Shown: positions 9,058-19,500, counted from the stretch's first letter. The stretch: DNA of 64,000 nucleotides from Porphyromonas sp. COT-290 OH3588 (GCF_000769075.1 NZ_JRFC01000014.1:596693-660692), one strand, 5' to 3'. Notes: generated from the sequence alone by a model not told the origin. A program made the numbers and translations.

Positions 9058-9084
9058 CGACACTTTGACCTAACGCATAGACAG

Positions 9085-9131
9085 AAAACGAGCTACCCAC
9101 CTAGGATAAGCCTAGAGGATAGCTCGTTCTT
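9085..9131 (-). terminator. Hairpin terminator after the BFD-like gene
   Basis: AACGAGCTA (9087-9095) pairs with TAGCTCGTT (9120-9128), and an inner CCTAGG/CCTAG pairing adds to it. On the minus strand the stem is followed by a short T run (TTTTCTG). It lies 30 bases after the stop codon of the BFD-like gene. Confidence 0.6.
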
Positions 9132-9160
9132 TTGCTGTATGCCCAATCTGGGCAATATGC

Positions 9161-9343
9161 TTAGCCCTTAATCTCGGCGATGATCTCCTCGATGTCGTCC
9201 TGACAGCTACCGCATACGCTACCAGCCTCAGTAGCTTCGGATACTTCGTCAAAGGTAGATAGACCCTTCTCGCGAACGGCTTCTTCGATCTGACCACGAG
9301 TGATGCCAAGGCAATGGCAAATTATTTCATCTGCTTGTCCCAT
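9161..9343 (-). CDS. BFD-like [2Fe-2S]-binding protein
   Basis: A 60-residue protein consisting only of a bacterioferritin-associated-ferredoxin-like domain. The four cluster ligands are C9 and C11 (ICHC) and C44 and C47 (VCGSC), the characteristic C-x-C ... C-x2-C spacing. Such domains bind a [2Fe-2S] cluster and act in iron mobilisation or as modules of reductases; the stand-alone partner is not visible here. A textbook Bacteroidota promoter lies upstream and a terminator downstream, so it is a single-gene transcript. Confidence 0.88.
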   Translation of the reverse strand: MGQADEIICHCLGITRGQIEEAVREKGLSTFDEVSEATEAGSVCGSCQDDIEEIIAEIKG

Positions 9344-9395
9344 AATTTTTGATGTTTCGTTTAAGTGAATAATTCAAACTATTCTAAATCGGGAG

Positions 9396-9425
9396 CAAAG
9401 TTAATCAAGCTGAGGCAATCTACAA
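9396..9425 (-). promoter_or_regulatory. Bacteroidota promoter of the BFD-like gene
   Basis: On the minus strand TTG (9425-9423), 19 bases, then TAACTTTG (9403-9396): an exact match to the -33 TTG / -7 TAnnTTTG model at ideal spacing. Transcription would begin about 45 bases before the start codon at 9343. The rest of the 9344-9665 gap holds this promoter and the divergent sigma-factor box; I see nothing else in it. Confidence 0.75.
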
Positions 9426-9582
9426 ATACCACCAAGGCCCAATCCATTTTGAGCTCGGCACTTAGCCTATTTGGGACGTCCTAGAGGCTCACAAAGCAGC
9501 CCAAATACCTATAAATGACCAGCAATTATCATTGCCTATGGGGTAACATACAACATCTATCGAACAAATCGGCTATTTTGTT

Positions 9583-9590
9583 TACCTTTG
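9583..9590 (+). promoter_or_regulatory. Candidate -7 box of the sigma factor gene
   Basis: TACCTTTG is an exact TAnnTTTG match about 75 bases before the ATG at 9666. No TTG stands at the -33 position. The frame is open back to 9588, but an upstream start there would begin inside this box, so 9666 is favoured. Confidence 0.5.
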
Positions 9591-9665
9591 TTAAAGAGAT
9601 GTGAGGGAAAACCTTACTTGACAAGAAGCAATTATTCACGATCCAAAATAGGTGTAAGAATAGAT

Positions 9666-10172
9666 ATGACATCGGCACAATTCCAAAAGAACCTGCTCGG
9701 TATGCAAGACTATATGAAGAGTTTTGCTCGCTCTCTCACCGCTGACGAAGCGGACGCAGAGGACTTGATGCAGGATACAACCCTCAAGGTGCTCAAAAAC
9801 CAGCATAAGTTCGTAGACAATGTCAATTTCAAAGGCTGGGTGCTGACCATTATGCGCAACATATTCATCAACAACTACCACAAACTCGTGCGCTCGCAGA
9901 GCGTCATCGACTACAATGTTGATGCCTACAACGTGCCTCTACTGAGCGAGGGCGGAGAGAATACCCCCGAGGGCTCTATGGATATCAAGGAGATTACGAA
10001 GGCTATTGCGGCACTGAGCCCAGTACTCAAGGAGCCATTCTCCATGTTCCTCTCTGGCTACAAGTACAACGAGATTGCAGAGGTTCTCAACATTCCTCTA
10101 GGAACGGTCAAGAGCCGCATCTTCCTAGCCAGACAAGAGCTACAAAAGGCGCTCAAGGATCTACGCCACTAG
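9666..10172 (+). CDS. RNA polymerase sigma factor, ECF type
   Basis: I chose the ATG at 9666 (168 aa). Residues about 8-75 form sigma region 2 (DEADAEDLMQDTTLKVL, then FKGWVLTIMRNIFINNY), and residues about 108-165 form region 4 with a helix-turn-helix (YNEIAEVLNIPLGTVKSRI). Regions 1 and 3 are absent, as in extracytoplasmic-function sigma factors. No anti-sigma gene is adjacent: the downstream neighbour is convergent rmuC. Homologues close in sequence are widely conserved in Bacteroidota as a stand-alone stress-type sigma factor (P. gingivalis SigH-like), but the regulon cannot be read from this window. Confidence 0.92.
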   Translation: MTSAQFQKNLLGMQDYMKSFARSLTADEADAEDLMQDTTLKVLKNQHKFVDNVNFKGWVLTIMRNIFINNYHKLVRSQSVIDYNVDAYNVPLLSEGGENTPEGSMDIKEITKAIAALSPVLKEPFSMFLSGYKYNEIAEVLNIPLGTVKSRIFLARQELQKALKDLRH

Positions 10173-10189
10173 GCGACACCACCTACGAG

Positions 10190-10229
10190 ATAGGGTGCTA
10201 CCAAGCGACAGCCGCTGGTAGCACCCTAT
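10190..10229. terminator. Bidirectional terminator between the sigma factor gene and rmuC
   Basis: ATAGGGTGCTACCA (10190-10203) pairs perfectly with TGGTAGCACCCTAT (10216-10229), a 14-bp stem followed on the plus strand by TCTTTTG. It lies between two convergent genes. Confidence 0.8.
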
Positions 10230-10247
10230 TCTTTTGCCCATACTTCC

Positions 10248-11567
10248 CTACTCCTCGCTCTCGTCTGGTTCGAGCTCTGCTGGTAGCGACTTCTTGCCCC
10301 TGACGCCCATCTTGCTTAGCTTCTGTAGGCGCCCCACGAGGTTGCCTCTACCATCGGTAAGCTGATTGCGCGCCTTGCTCAGCGAGGCCGAGGCTGCCTG
10401 CATCTTCTTCTCCGCCTCGAGTAGCGTCTCGGTATAGGAAACGAATTTGTCGTATAGCTTGCCTGCCTCTTGGACGATGTTCTCCACATTGCTAATCTGT
10501 CGATCTCGCTGCCACATATCCTGTGCCATGCGTAGGGCTGCGATTAGGTTGGTGCCATTGATCAAGACAATGCGCTTGCGGTAGGCATCCATCCAGAGTT
10601 GTGGGTTGAGCTGCATCGCCAAGTTGTAGGCAGGCTCATTGGGTATGAAGAGCAGGACGAAGTCTGGTGCTCCCTCGATCAAGTCGCTATATGACTTCCT
10701 CGAGAGCTCGTCGATATGCCTGCGAACACTCTCTAGGTGTCTGAGGGCTGCTGCCTCACGCTCTAGATTGTCTTCGGCTGTTACATATACAGTATAGGCC
10801 GTGAGGCTAACCTTACTATCAATGACCATAAACCCACCATTGGGGTACTTGACTACCACGTCCGGGCGCAAACGGTTGCCCTCCTCGTCACGCACTTCCT
10901 GCTGGGTGAAGTACTCCTCCCCAGAGCGCAGACCGCTCATCTCTAGGATATTGTCCAGTATCATCTCGCCCCAATCCCCTTGTACCTTGGCATCGCCCCT
11001 CAGAGCCTTGGTCAGCTGATTGGCCTCTTGGCTAACCTGCTGGCTGCGCTCCATAAGCTCCTTGATCACACGCTCTAGCGAGAAGCGCTCACGTGCCTCC
11101 TCTGTATAGGTCTTCTGTACCTGCTCACCGAAACGCTTGAGGTCCTCTCGTAGAGGCTTGAGTGCCTCCTCGTTGCGCTGGTCGAGTGCCGAGCTTCGCT
11201 CTTGGAGGATATCCGAGGCGAGCTGACGAAACTGCCCCTTGAGCTCCTCGCCCAAGACCTGCTTCTGTGCCTGTGCCTCTCCTAGCTGATGCTCTGCCAG
11301 CTCGAGGCGTGTACGCAGCTCGGCAGCGGTTGTATTGAGTGCTATCTCCTCTCGGCGAGCATGTGCCAGCAGCTCCTCCGTGCTGCGCAGATCTCCCTCT
11401 AGGGCTTGCAGCCTCTGCTCGGCATGGGCAAGGTCACGCTGCCCTTGCTCGGCAATTAGTTTACTTTGGTCGAGCTCGCTCTGCACACGAGCACGCCGAC
11501 GCTCCAAGGCGAATATCGCCAGTACAGCACCGCCAAGCAGTGCCACTAGTAGTATCTGTATAATCAT
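10248..11567 (-). CDS. rmuC: DNA recombination protein RmuC
   Basis: A 439-residue protein with one N-terminal membrane segment (about residues 2-20), a long coiled-coil region rich in Glu, Gln, Leu and Arg (about 25-190), and the conserved RmuC nuclease-like domain (about 190-400), including GDWGEMIL, RPDVVVKYP and VIDSKVSL, the PD-(D/E)XK-like core. RmuC limits inversions and rearrangements at short inverted repeats in E. coli. It faces the sigma factor gene across a strong terminator and has a 780-base non-coding region upstream. Confidence 0.95.
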   Translation of the reverse strand: MIIQILLVALLGGAVLAIFALERRRARVQSELDQSKLIAEQGQRDLAHAEQRLQALEGDLRSTEELLAHARREEIALNTTAAELRTRLELAEHQLGEAQAQKQVLGEELKGQFRQLASDILQERSSALDQRNEEALKPLREDLKRFGEQVQKTYTEEARERFSLERVIKELMERSQQVSQEANQLTKALRGDAKVQGDWGEMILDNILEMSGLRSGEEYFTQQEVRDEEGNRLRPDVVVKYPNGGFMVIDSKVSLTAYTVYVTAEDNLEREAAALRHLESVRRHIDELSRKSYSDLIEGAPDFVLLFIPNEPAYNLAMQLNPQLWMDAYRKRIVLINGTNLIAALRMAQDMWQRDRQISNVENIVQEAGKLYDKFVSYTETLLEAEKKMQAASASLSKARNQLTDGRGNLVGRLQKLSKMGVRGKKSLPAELEPDESEE

Positions 11568-11789
11568 AAATTCAATTGGGTCTCATGCTGGGGACAACCT
11601 CATATCTTGCCACAGCCCCCTAAGTTATGAAGGTCTGTGGTAATGAGCAAGCAAAAGGAGAATTTACGGGCTCAGATCTAGATCTCCGCCGTCTTTGCTT
11701 AATCTAGACGATCTCATGGAGGATTTACAGAAATAAACAAATAGCATGGTTGAGTTTATATTCTTGGCCCCTCTCTCGGCATCGTACTC

Positions 11790-12095
11790 GAAACCATCGA
11801 CCAACAAGGGGTAGATTACCCACACCCCGTATTTGGCCCCTAGCAGGCTCTAGATTGAGCGCTCCCCTCTTGCCGTACCTAACCTCAGACGGACGGAAAT
11901 AGCGCCGTTAAACAGGAGATCAACAAACAAATGAAAACCAAATATATACATCAAATAAAAGGGCAATTCGATAAACCTTGGGCAGACTTTGAGGCTTTTC
12001 TTCCCTCCAATCTTGGGCAAACGGTGGACACATCTCCGAGGATTAGCCCTAGGATCCGAATAACTCTTCCCATCAATTTTCTTCAGCAGCTCCAC
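11790..12095 (-). repeat. Intergenic repeat, copy A (degenerate, minus orientation)
   Basis: Read on the minus strand from about 12090, this copy begins AATTGATGGGAAGAG, continues GGCTAATCC...TGTGTCCACC...AAGATTGGAGGGAAGAAAAG and reaches GCTAGGGGCCAAATACGGGGT near 11825. The same landmarks occur in copies at 28021-28350, 35068-35398 and 54125-54455. The minus-strand open frame 11850-12095 inside it (81 codons) shares the pattern KIDGK-Y ... RCVH ... KIGGKK with copy B. I treat the frame as a property of the repeat, not a proven gene. The remaining sequence of the 11568-12347 gap shows nothing else before the tRNA promoter. Confidence 0.7.
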
Positions 12096-12284
12096 TACTC
12101 TTTATAAACTAGTCAGCCATTACACCAATTTTAAGCACAATCCATTTACAGACCTTAACAAAAAAGCAACTAAACGAGCAGGTATGGACCTCAAGACCTC
12201 CAAGCCTCACACAATACATGAGGCTACGATGGTCGGCTTAGTTGGTGTCTAGACAACAAAATCGAGTGCAAGGCACACGAAGAC

Positions 12285-12314
12285 TTGTTAGTTTCAGAAA
12301 AAGTATTACCTTTG
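12285..12314 (+). promoter_or_regulatory. Bacteroidota promoter of the CAT-anticodon tRNA
   Basis: TTG (12285-12287), 19 bases, then TACCTTTG (12307-12314): an exact -33/-7 match at ideal spacing, 33 bases before the tRNA 5' end. Confidence 0.8.
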
Positions 12315-12347
12315 CATCGATTTCGGGAGTACCTCAGGTACTCAGAT

Positions 12348-12421
12348 GGCGAGATAGCTCAGCTGGTTAGAGCGTCGGATTCATAATCCGAAGGTCGGGG
12401 GTTCAAGTCCCCCTCTCGCTA
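12348..12421 (+). tRNA. tRNA with anticodon CAT (probably elongator tRNA-Met)
   Basis: A full cloverleaf: acceptor GGCGAGA pairing with TCTCGCT (first pair G-U), D-arm GCTC...GAGC, anticodon stem TCGGA/TCCGA with loop TTCATAA (anticodon CAT at 12382-12384), T-arm GGGGG-TTCAAGT-CCCCC and discriminator A. CAT is read by Met tRNAs or, after lysidine modification, by a minor Ile tRNA; G-U at position 1 argues against initiator only weakly. It has its own promoter and is followed by a hairpin terminator. Confidence 0.93.
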
Positions 12422-12423
12422 CA

Positions 12424-12466
12424 AAAAGGGGCTGTGTCAAAATTCATTTTTGGCGCAGCCCCTTTT
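12424..12466 (+). terminator. Hairpin terminator after the tRNA (short-hairpin family, copy 1)
   Basis: AAAAGGGGCTGTGTCAAAA pairs with TTTTTGGCGCAGCCCCTTTT. Near-identical stems with similar loops recur at 12585, 35551 and 50060, always just 3' of a gene. Confidence 0.8.
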
Positions 12467-12584
12467 GAGATATCTCAGAATATCGCAAGCAACACAGCAG
12501 TTTGTGCACTATGACACACCGCCTTTTTAGTCCCGCCAGCATACATAGCCGCTCTTAATACTCTTTAGACTCTAGCATATGCTA

Positions 12585-12624
12585 GAAGGGCTGCGCCAAA
12601 ATCAAATCTTGGCACAGCCCCTCT
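12585..12624 (-). terminator. Hairpin terminator after the first GH85 gene (short-hairpin family, copy 2)
   Basis: AGAAGGGCTGCGCCAA pairs with TTGGCACAGCCCCTCT around the loop AATCAAATC. It lies 25 bases beyond the stop codon of the minus-strand GH85 gene and faces copy 1 across 120 bases. Confidence 0.75.
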
Positions 12625-12649
12625 TGGATTATTCTAGGCTTAGCTCAGC

Positions 12650-15600
12650 CTACTTCTTCTGCAACTTGAGCGTCGTAACCACACGCCCAGCCTGAGAAAT
12701 CTTGAGTAGATAGATACCAGCAGGTGCGTCTACATGTAGCGTATGCAGCATAGCAGTATCCACATGCGCCTCGCTACGAGAGATCTGACGACCAGCCAGA
12801 TCATATAGAGCTATATCGTAGCGACCAGCCTCGGCAAAGCGAATGCGCACATCTTCGACAAAAGGATTGGGATATACCGTTAGGTCAATCATCTCTGTCT
12901 GCTCAACTGCTACATTCTTCTTGACTACATTGACCACATTGAAGGTCTTAGTATCCTCACCCCACGCATTCTGCAGGGTAAGCGTTACAGGATAGGCACC
13001 CTCTCTAGACCAAGAAACCAGTGCTGTACCGCCAGCCTCGGAGCTCTTGATGTCGGCTAGTTTACCCTTAGGAGCGCTCCAAACGGCCTTAGTCGTGACG
13101 TTGTAGCTATTGCCAGGTAGTAGACCAGTTCCGGGGCCAAAGAGCGGATTAGGCTCCTTAGTCCAAACCACATTACCCTCTCCCTTCCAAGTAAGCGAAC
13201 GTACCTCAGCCTTGACGTTGTTGCCCACACGGCTAATGAAGTAGCCATCTTGTGGCTCCTGCTCAAAGTCGAAGTAAGCCTTGAGTCCCTTGATGCTCTG
13301 GGGATTATCGCTGTGCTTCATCGCTTCCTTGACCTCTGCCTCTGTGATCACACGATCGTAGACACGCACCTCATCAATCAGGCCGTCAAGCGCAGAGGCA
13401 AACTTCACATAGCGACTGATGTTGAGGTCATAGTTGGAGCCATATACGGACGAACGCTTATCGGAAGGCTTAGTTTCATCAAGGAGTACACCATTGATGT
13501 AAATCTTAGCTGCTAGGTCGTAGCTAAGAGATACGGTGATGTGGTACCAGCCTCCAGCCTCCATCTTGTAAGGCTTAGTATCGACGAACTTCTCGCGAGC
13601 GTCATTGCTGTCGTAGCCCGTAAACATATTGGTCCAGCTGAAGCCTTGGTAGGATGGTCTAGACTTATGGTTGTTCGTATGGCCTCCTCCATAATTTACC
13701 CAGAAGTAGCTCCACTCACTCATTGGCCATGGAGCATGAGGCTCTGCAATCTCAACCAAACGGACTCCATCTTCTCCGGGGGCATAGACCGTCTTGTGTG
13801 GACGTAGCCAGAAGGAAACTGTCATACCACCCTCTGCATTCGTAGCACGAGAGTTACCAAGACGAATGCCTAGCGTCTCGTAGATTCTCTTGATCGAGAA
13901 GCTCTTGTCTTGGATGCGCAAAGCTCGCGACACAGCGCCATCGCTCTTCTTGGCGGTGTAGGCCATAGTCACGGCTTCATCGGGGCGTACTTCGATAGCT
14001 GTATTCTTGCCGTTAGCAGTGATACTATTAATACGTGGGGTAGTACCTGCGGCCTCGGGCACTACAGATATATAGGCAGGGAGAACCTCCGTCTGTCCAT
14101 TCTGTAGTGTATACTCCACATCGCATAGTCCTACTGCACTTGCAGAGAACTCCACAGATTTACTATTGCTTACCTGCTTGATGACCTTGCCGTCCTGCTT
14201 GACTGTCCAAGACTTAGCTGAGGGGTGAGTGGGGTCATCGAAGCTGATACGCACAGGCTCACCGATATTAACAGTCGTCCTGTCGGCACTTACCGTACCT
14301 ACAACCTTGGCCTCGGAGAGGTCTACATAGTCAGTCCATGTGATTGGGCTCTCGGTCTTGCCGTCTAGAGAAACAGCCGAAACGCCGTAGCGCACACGGC
14401 GCTTACCCTCGATGTTGAGCTTAGCACCCACGACATAAGCAGCCCAAGAAGTGGTAGCCGTACAGAAAACCTCGGACTCCCCTTCTTGCTGAGCATAGAT
14501 CTTGTAGAACCAAGTATTGACCTCGTCATTGTAGATAATAGTCTTGTCTACCTTAGGCTCGGCCATTTTGTAGACAAGTTTGAAGTCGTGCCCCTTATAG
14601 TTATTGTCCAGCACCTTGTGCAACACGATCTGGGGAGCCTTAGGAGTTTTGTAGCTATCACGAGTAAGCGAAATCTCCCCAAGGCGCACGGCGAAGTCGG
14701 CAGAAGTATCTGTAAACTTCAACCCGATGAGTGCAAGCGTTGCATCAGACATATTTAGATCTGTAAAGCCCGAGCCAACCTCAACCGTTTTCTCAATCCA
14801 CTCTCCATACTGGGGCTTCTCTTCGCTATCTAGGATCGTAGCCGAGTATTCGTCGGCCTTGCCTTGAGCTGCGTTGGCCCATGCAATAGAGCCAGTACCT
14901 CTGAGCACCTTATAGCGCACTGTTAGCTTATCGCCAGCCTTGAGCTCGTACTTGGTCTTGAAGAGCTGGAGATACTGCTCCTTGCCAGAGCCTACAGAGA
15001 TCTCTAGACAAGAACCACCAAACCAAGCATCTGCCCAAGTGAAGCGGGCTTTCATACTCTCTTGAGGGATGGTAGCCTCGGTGCGCCCCATGAACTGGGT
15101 GGAGAACCACCAGCGCCATGTAGGCATGAAGTCCTGCATACCGATATTGTACCACTCGCCAGCAAAGGCTTGCTCGCCCTTGAGGTTGAAGTAGCGTCCG
15201 TTACCGAGGTTGAAGTACGTTACAAATGGTTCTTGCCCTAGATTGCCGTGCAGAGTACTGCGGGCAGAGATTAGCTTAGAGATGCCGAAAAAGCTAGATG
15301 CAGCTTGAGAGCCAGAGGGGATAGTACGACCATAGTCGAAGTGGCTAATAGGATTGTGCTTGCCACCAGTGAAGAAGTATTCGCTAGCCAGCTGATACTC
15401 CTCCTGCTGGCTTAGGGGGTTTGAGCCACCGCCTCCACGGTTCTCAAAGAGCATATTGGATCTGTGTGCACCCCAAACCCCGATAGAGATCGGGTGGCGT
15501 GACAGCAGTTCCCAGCGTACGCCGCTACCAGCCTGCATATTGATACCAGCATAGACATCGTATGAGCTACGTCCTAGCCCCTCTGCTGTAGCCTTACTGG

Positions 15601-16441
15601 TATTGAGGTGGGTATCGTACCAGTTATAGTTGAGGAAGTAATGGTTCGACACCACACCTCCATCTTTGTGAAACCAAGCAGTGTCCTCGCTAGCCAAGTC
15701 GTCCCAGTTGCTCGAGAAGCGACCCGAGCTTGCAGTGAGGGAGTACCAGTCGTTGGAGTAATTGAAGAAGCCTTGCTCGGCGGCTTTCTTACCCACATTG
15801 GCCAAAAATGAAGACATCTCCATAGCTAGCCTCCAGTCCATACGAAACTCGGAGTTGTAGCCAGCTCCATCGAGGCCGTAGTACTTAAGGTACTGCAGAT
15901 ATTTATCTACTCCACCTTTTACAACTGTATGATACTGTAGGCCTGCTCCGTTGTTTCTCGTTATCTGAGCGCCGAAAGTGGGAGAAGATGTTGCGGTAAT
16001 AGACACACCGTTTTTGTGTGCTACGTCGGCGAATGCTCCCGGCATACGTAGATAGGGAGCGGTCCAGTTGCCCCAGTGGTCGATATAGCTCCATGTAGAG
16101 AACACCTCCGAGTTGAAGAAATACGAGGGAACGGCATTCCAGCCACCTACGCCGCAAGGTACCCACCACATGAATTTGCGATCCGTCGATAGGCTACTAT
16201 TGACCTGCGTGCTACTCTCCACGAAGCGGCGACGAGGGCGCACTCGGCTCGTGAAGAACTCCTCGTCCTCTACACGCTCCTTGGAGAGAGGGCTACCCAA
16301 AGACCAATTACGGTAGAGGGTGGCAAAATCCTCGGAGCCCCCCATCTCCTTAACGTACTGAGGGTGTGTGGGCGTCTGAGCCTCTATCGCCCAGCTACTG
16401 GCCAAGGCTACGGATAGGCTCAATAAAATTGTCCTTTTCAT
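12650..16441 (-). CDS. GH85 endo-beta-N-acetylglucosaminidase, T9SS-secreted (paralogue 1)
   Basis: I start at the ATG at 16441 (1263 aa), which gives a clean signal peptide (MKRTILLSLSVALASSWA); ATG 16465 and TTG 16471 are also in frame. Residues about 25-460 are a GH85 catalytic domain: STWSYIDHWGNW, DVAHKNGV, and YGLDGAGYNSEF, where N196 and E198 fit the Asn-x-Glu pair of GH85 enzymes (substrate-assisted retaining hydrolysis within the chitobiose core of N-glycans). After it come Ig-like/sugar-binding regions, a LamG-like fold (about 840-1050), a PKD-like segment (about 1100-1185) and a T9SS type A sorting domain (YPNPF ... GIYLLK ... LKLQKK). It is probably cell-surface attached and strips N-glycans from host glycoproteins. 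The catalytic assignment rests on motif pattern only. Confidence 0.85.
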   Translation of the reverse strand: MKRTILLSLSVALASSWAIEAQTPTHPQYVKEMGGSEDFATLYRNWSLGSPLSKERVEDEEFFTSRVRPRRRFVESSTQVNSSLSTDRKFMWWVPCGVGGWNAVPSYFFNSEVFSTWSYIDHWGNWTAPYLRMPGAFADVAHKNGVSITATSSPTFGAQITRNNGAGLQYHTVVKGGVDKYLQYLKYYGLDGAGYNSEFRMDWRLAMEMSSFLANVGKKAAEQGFFNYSNDWYSLTASSGRFSSNWDDLASEDTAWFHKDGGVVSNHYFLNYNWYDTHLNTSKATAEGLGRSSYDVYAGINMQAGSGVRWELLSRHPISIGVWGAHRSNMLFENRGGGGSNPLSQQEEYQLASEYFFTGGKHNPISHFDYGRTIPSGSQAASSFFGISKLISARSTLHGNLGQEPFVTYFNLGNGRYFNLKGEQAFAGEWYNIGMQDFMPTWRWWFSTQFMGRTEATIPQESMKARFTWADAWFGGSCLEISVGSGKEQYLQLFKTKYELKAGDKLTVRYKVLRGTGSIAWANAAQGKADEYSATILDSEEKPQYGEWIEKTVEVGSGFTDLNMSDATLALIGLKFTDTSADFAVRLGEISLTRDSYKTPKAPQIVLHKVLDNNYKGHDFKLVYKMAEPKVDKTIIYNDEVNTWFYKIYAQQEGESEVFCTATTSWAAYVVGAKLNIEGKRRVRYGVSAVSLDGKTESPITWTDYVDLSEAKVVGTVSADRTTVNIGEPVRISFDDPTHPSAKSWTVKQDGKVIKQVSNSKSVEFSASAVGLCDVEYTLQNGQTEVLPAYISVVPEAAGTTPRINSITANGKNTAIEVRPDEAVTMAYTAKKSDGAVSRALRIQDKSFSIKRIYETLGIRLGNSRATNAEGGMTVSFWLRPHKTVYAPGEDGVRLVEIAEPHAPWPMSEWSYFWVNYGGGHTNNHKSRPSYQGFSWTNMFTGYDSNDAREKFVDTKPYKMEAGGWYHITVSLSYDLAAKIYINGVLLDETKPSDKRSSVYGSNYDLNISRYVKFASALDGLIDEVRVYDRVITEAEVKEAMKHSDNPQSIKGLKAYFDFEQEPQDGYFISRVGNNVKAEVRSLTWKGEGNVVWTKEPNPLFGPGTGLLPGNSYNVTTKAVWSAPKGKLADIKSSEAGGTALVSWSREGAYPVTLTLQNAWGEDTKTFNVVNVVKKNVAVEQTEMIDLTVYPNPFVEDVRIRFAEAGRYDIALYDLAGRQISRSEAHVDTAMLHTLHVDAPAGIYLLKISQAGRVVTTLKLQKK

Positions 16442-16482
16442 ACTAAATGATTTGTATACGTTCATTAGCAATCATAAAAAAG

Positions 16483-16523
16483 AGAGTGGGCTAGCACATC
16501 TTGAGAAATGACTAGCCCACTCT
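16483..16523 (-). terminator. Hairpin terminator between the two GH85 genes
   Basis: AGAGTGGGCTAG (16483-16494) pairs perfectly with CTAGCCCACTCT (16512-16523) around a 17-base loop. On the minus strand the stem is followed by CTTTTTTAT, a proper T-tract. It could reduce read-through from paralogue 2 into paralogue 1. Confidence 0.8.
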
Positions 16524-16554
16524 TTGCATTGTTTTCTTAAACTAGGGTTTAACC

Positions 16555-19500
16555 CTACTTTTTCTGCAGTTTAAGCGTCTGTAGAAGCTTACCCTCTGCA
16601 GTCTGTACGCGGAGCAGGTAGATACCTGCAGGAGCGTCTAAGTTAACAGCAACGATGCTACCAGCCTCTGCATCCATAGCCTTGCGGCTTACGAGATTAC
16701 CAGAGAGATCATAGATAGCAATCTGGTACTGGCCGGCAGTAGCAAAGCGAACATTCACTGTTTCCACGAATGGGTTGGGGAATGCAGCTAGGCTTACTTC
16801 GTCGGTAGTCTCGATGCTACCGGGATCTGTGATGGTAATCACGTCGATCTCACGGCTATCACTACCCCATGAATTAGTCAGCGTAAGCTTACCAGAGAAA
16901 ACTCCCTTCTTGGCATAAGTAACCTTAGCGCTACCAGCTACATCGTTACCAGTAGCTTCGGTAACGGCACCGCGTGGGAAAGTCCACTTAGCTGTAGTTT
17001 CTACCTTGAAGAGCTCACCTGGCAGATATGGAGAACCTGCCTCGAAAGAAGATGGGATGCTGGATGGAATAGAGCGTCCCTCTGCTCCCTTAGGGTCAGC
17101 AGCAAAGATCGCAGTCCAAGAGTGAGGCTTATTGTCGAGCTTAGAAATCTTGGAGGCGAACTTGTGCTCTGCATTCATTTCACCCTCGAAGTCCCAATAA
17201 CCGATAGTTCCCTCTGGAAGTGTAGATGCATACATTTCCTTAGCTGCCTGCTCCTCCGTAAGAGCAATATCATAGAACTTAACATCATCAATCACGCCAT
17301 CTACGCCAGCACGACCAGCAGCAGTACCACCGAAGTAGACGAATGATTTATCGTTGTAGTCGGTCAGATTAAAACCTGTTTCATCAAGCCCCTGACCCTT
17401 CGCATTTCCATTTCTATACTCAACTGCTTCGGCTGGCTTACCATTGACATAGAGACGACCAACATTTAGGCCATTATCCTTTCTTTCAAAGACATAGACA
17501 AGATGCGTCCACGCTCCAATAGGGAAGTTGATGCGATACTTCTGATGATGCTCTGTTGCACCCTGAGAATAGTCCTCACGACGGGCTACATCGTATATCT
17601 TGCTATTAGGGTCATAAACAGACCAAGTATTACCCCAGTTGTTCTGTGGCCAATCGTGATATTGCACATCACGCACGTTAAGTAGCTGGGTAGCACCCTT
17701 GAACGAATTGAACTTTACCCACATAGCCATTGACCAAGTCTGTCCGGGTTGAGTCAAACGAACCTCCCTAGAAGGAATTGAGTAGGGCTGTTCCGATAGG
17801 CTAATACCTCTAGACACCGCACCATTGGCGCTATTACCCGTATAGGCAAGCTCATTAACCTGACCCTTCTTACTCTTCACGCTCTTATCCTCAGTGGCAT
17901 TGAAGGTCAGCGTCTTGATGCTTGGCACAGCTCCCTTGCTAAGGTCTGAAACTTGGATGAAACCAAAGAGAGTCTTAGCCCCTTGGTTATTGACTGTATA
18001 CTTAAGCGAATAGATACCTGACTTAGGTAGCTGGTGGGTAAACTTCTTAACTCCTGCGAACGAGGCAAGCTCTGTGTTCTTATCATCTAAGATTACCCAT
18101 GTCGCATCCGCATGCGTTGGATCCTCAAACTGTACTGTGAAGTCCTGATTTGGCTTGATAACAGGTTTGTCGATCACAACAGCTTCACTGATTTCCTGCT
18201 CGCCAGCTGTCTTATATTCGCTCCAAGCGATCTCTCCCTCAGTAACACCATCTAGACCTACAGCAGACACCCCGAAGCGAATCTTCTTGGTCTTAGCAAC
18301 GTCGAATGGAGCAGAGAAATAAAGACCAGCCCACGAAGTCGTCGTTCCAATGAAGTGTTCCTTCTCACCCTCCTGCTGGCTGTATAGCTTGAAGAAGGCT
18401 GTCTTAACATCTTCGTTGTACACCACTTCATTTTTGGGGTGGCCGTCAGGTGTAGGCATATTGAAGATAATCTTACCATCAATACCCTTGAATGTATAGT
18501 TATAAGCCTTCGTATACTCTTCCTTGATTGTAGGAGTAGCAGGCTTCTTAACCTCACCTCTCAGAATAGAGAACTCACCGATAAGAAGCTCCATATCCTT
18601 AGCATTCTCAAACTTGAGTGCGACAGCAGCTATAGTCTGATTTGCTAGATTAAGATCAGTGAAACCTTCTCCAATCGTGATTTCAGAGGTTGTCCATTCG
18701 TCCAAATCTACATCAGAAGCATCGAGTATAGAAGCAGTAACTTCGGTGCTTTCCTGCCCCTTAGCAGAAGCTACAAGAGCAAGGTCAGAAGAACCTGATC
18801 TGAACTTATAGCGCAGACGAATCTTGTCACCACTCTTGAGTGCAAACTCAGTTTTGAAGAGGTGGAGATACTCACTTGCTGCAGTACCCTTGATTTGGAA
18901 GCTAGAGCCACCAAACCATGCATCATCCCAGGTGAAGGTGGCAGATAGGCCTAGATCCTTAACATCTGCTTCTGCAGAGCCTAGATACTTCTTGGAGAAC
19001 CAGTAGCGCCAAGTAGGGAGATAATCCTGCATCCCCAGATTGTACCACTCTGCATTACGTACTGTCTTACCCTCGATGTTGTAGAAGCGACCATTACCAA
19101 GGTTGAAGAATGTGAAGAATGGCATCTGGTCAAGATCCCACTTGAGGGCACTCTTAGCAGTAGCAAAAGCACTAATCCCGTGAAAGTCTTTTAGGAACCC
19201 CAAAGAAATACCCAGTTTATCCTGCACACGTAGCTTGATGGCGGGGTTACGACTGCCATTGCCAAAGAAGCTTTCGGTACGCCCTAGGTATGTACGTTGC
19301 ATGATCTCTGGAGCAGACCCCATCTCATTACGGCTCTCGAAGAACATATTGCGGTTGTGGGCTCCCCAAAGACCTATAGATGTGCCAGAGGTCTTAAGTA
19401 GACTCCAGCGACGGCCTTCAGCTCCCTGAAGATTCATACCGGCATAAACCTCTCTTGGATCTCGATTAACACTCTTTGCCAACTGGTCATTGAGGGCTAA

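Noticed and set aside
11850-12095. Minus-strand frame of 81 codons as an independent gene
   Set aside because: It is part of the intergenic repeat copy A, and copy C has a stop in the same frame; kept as a repeat only.
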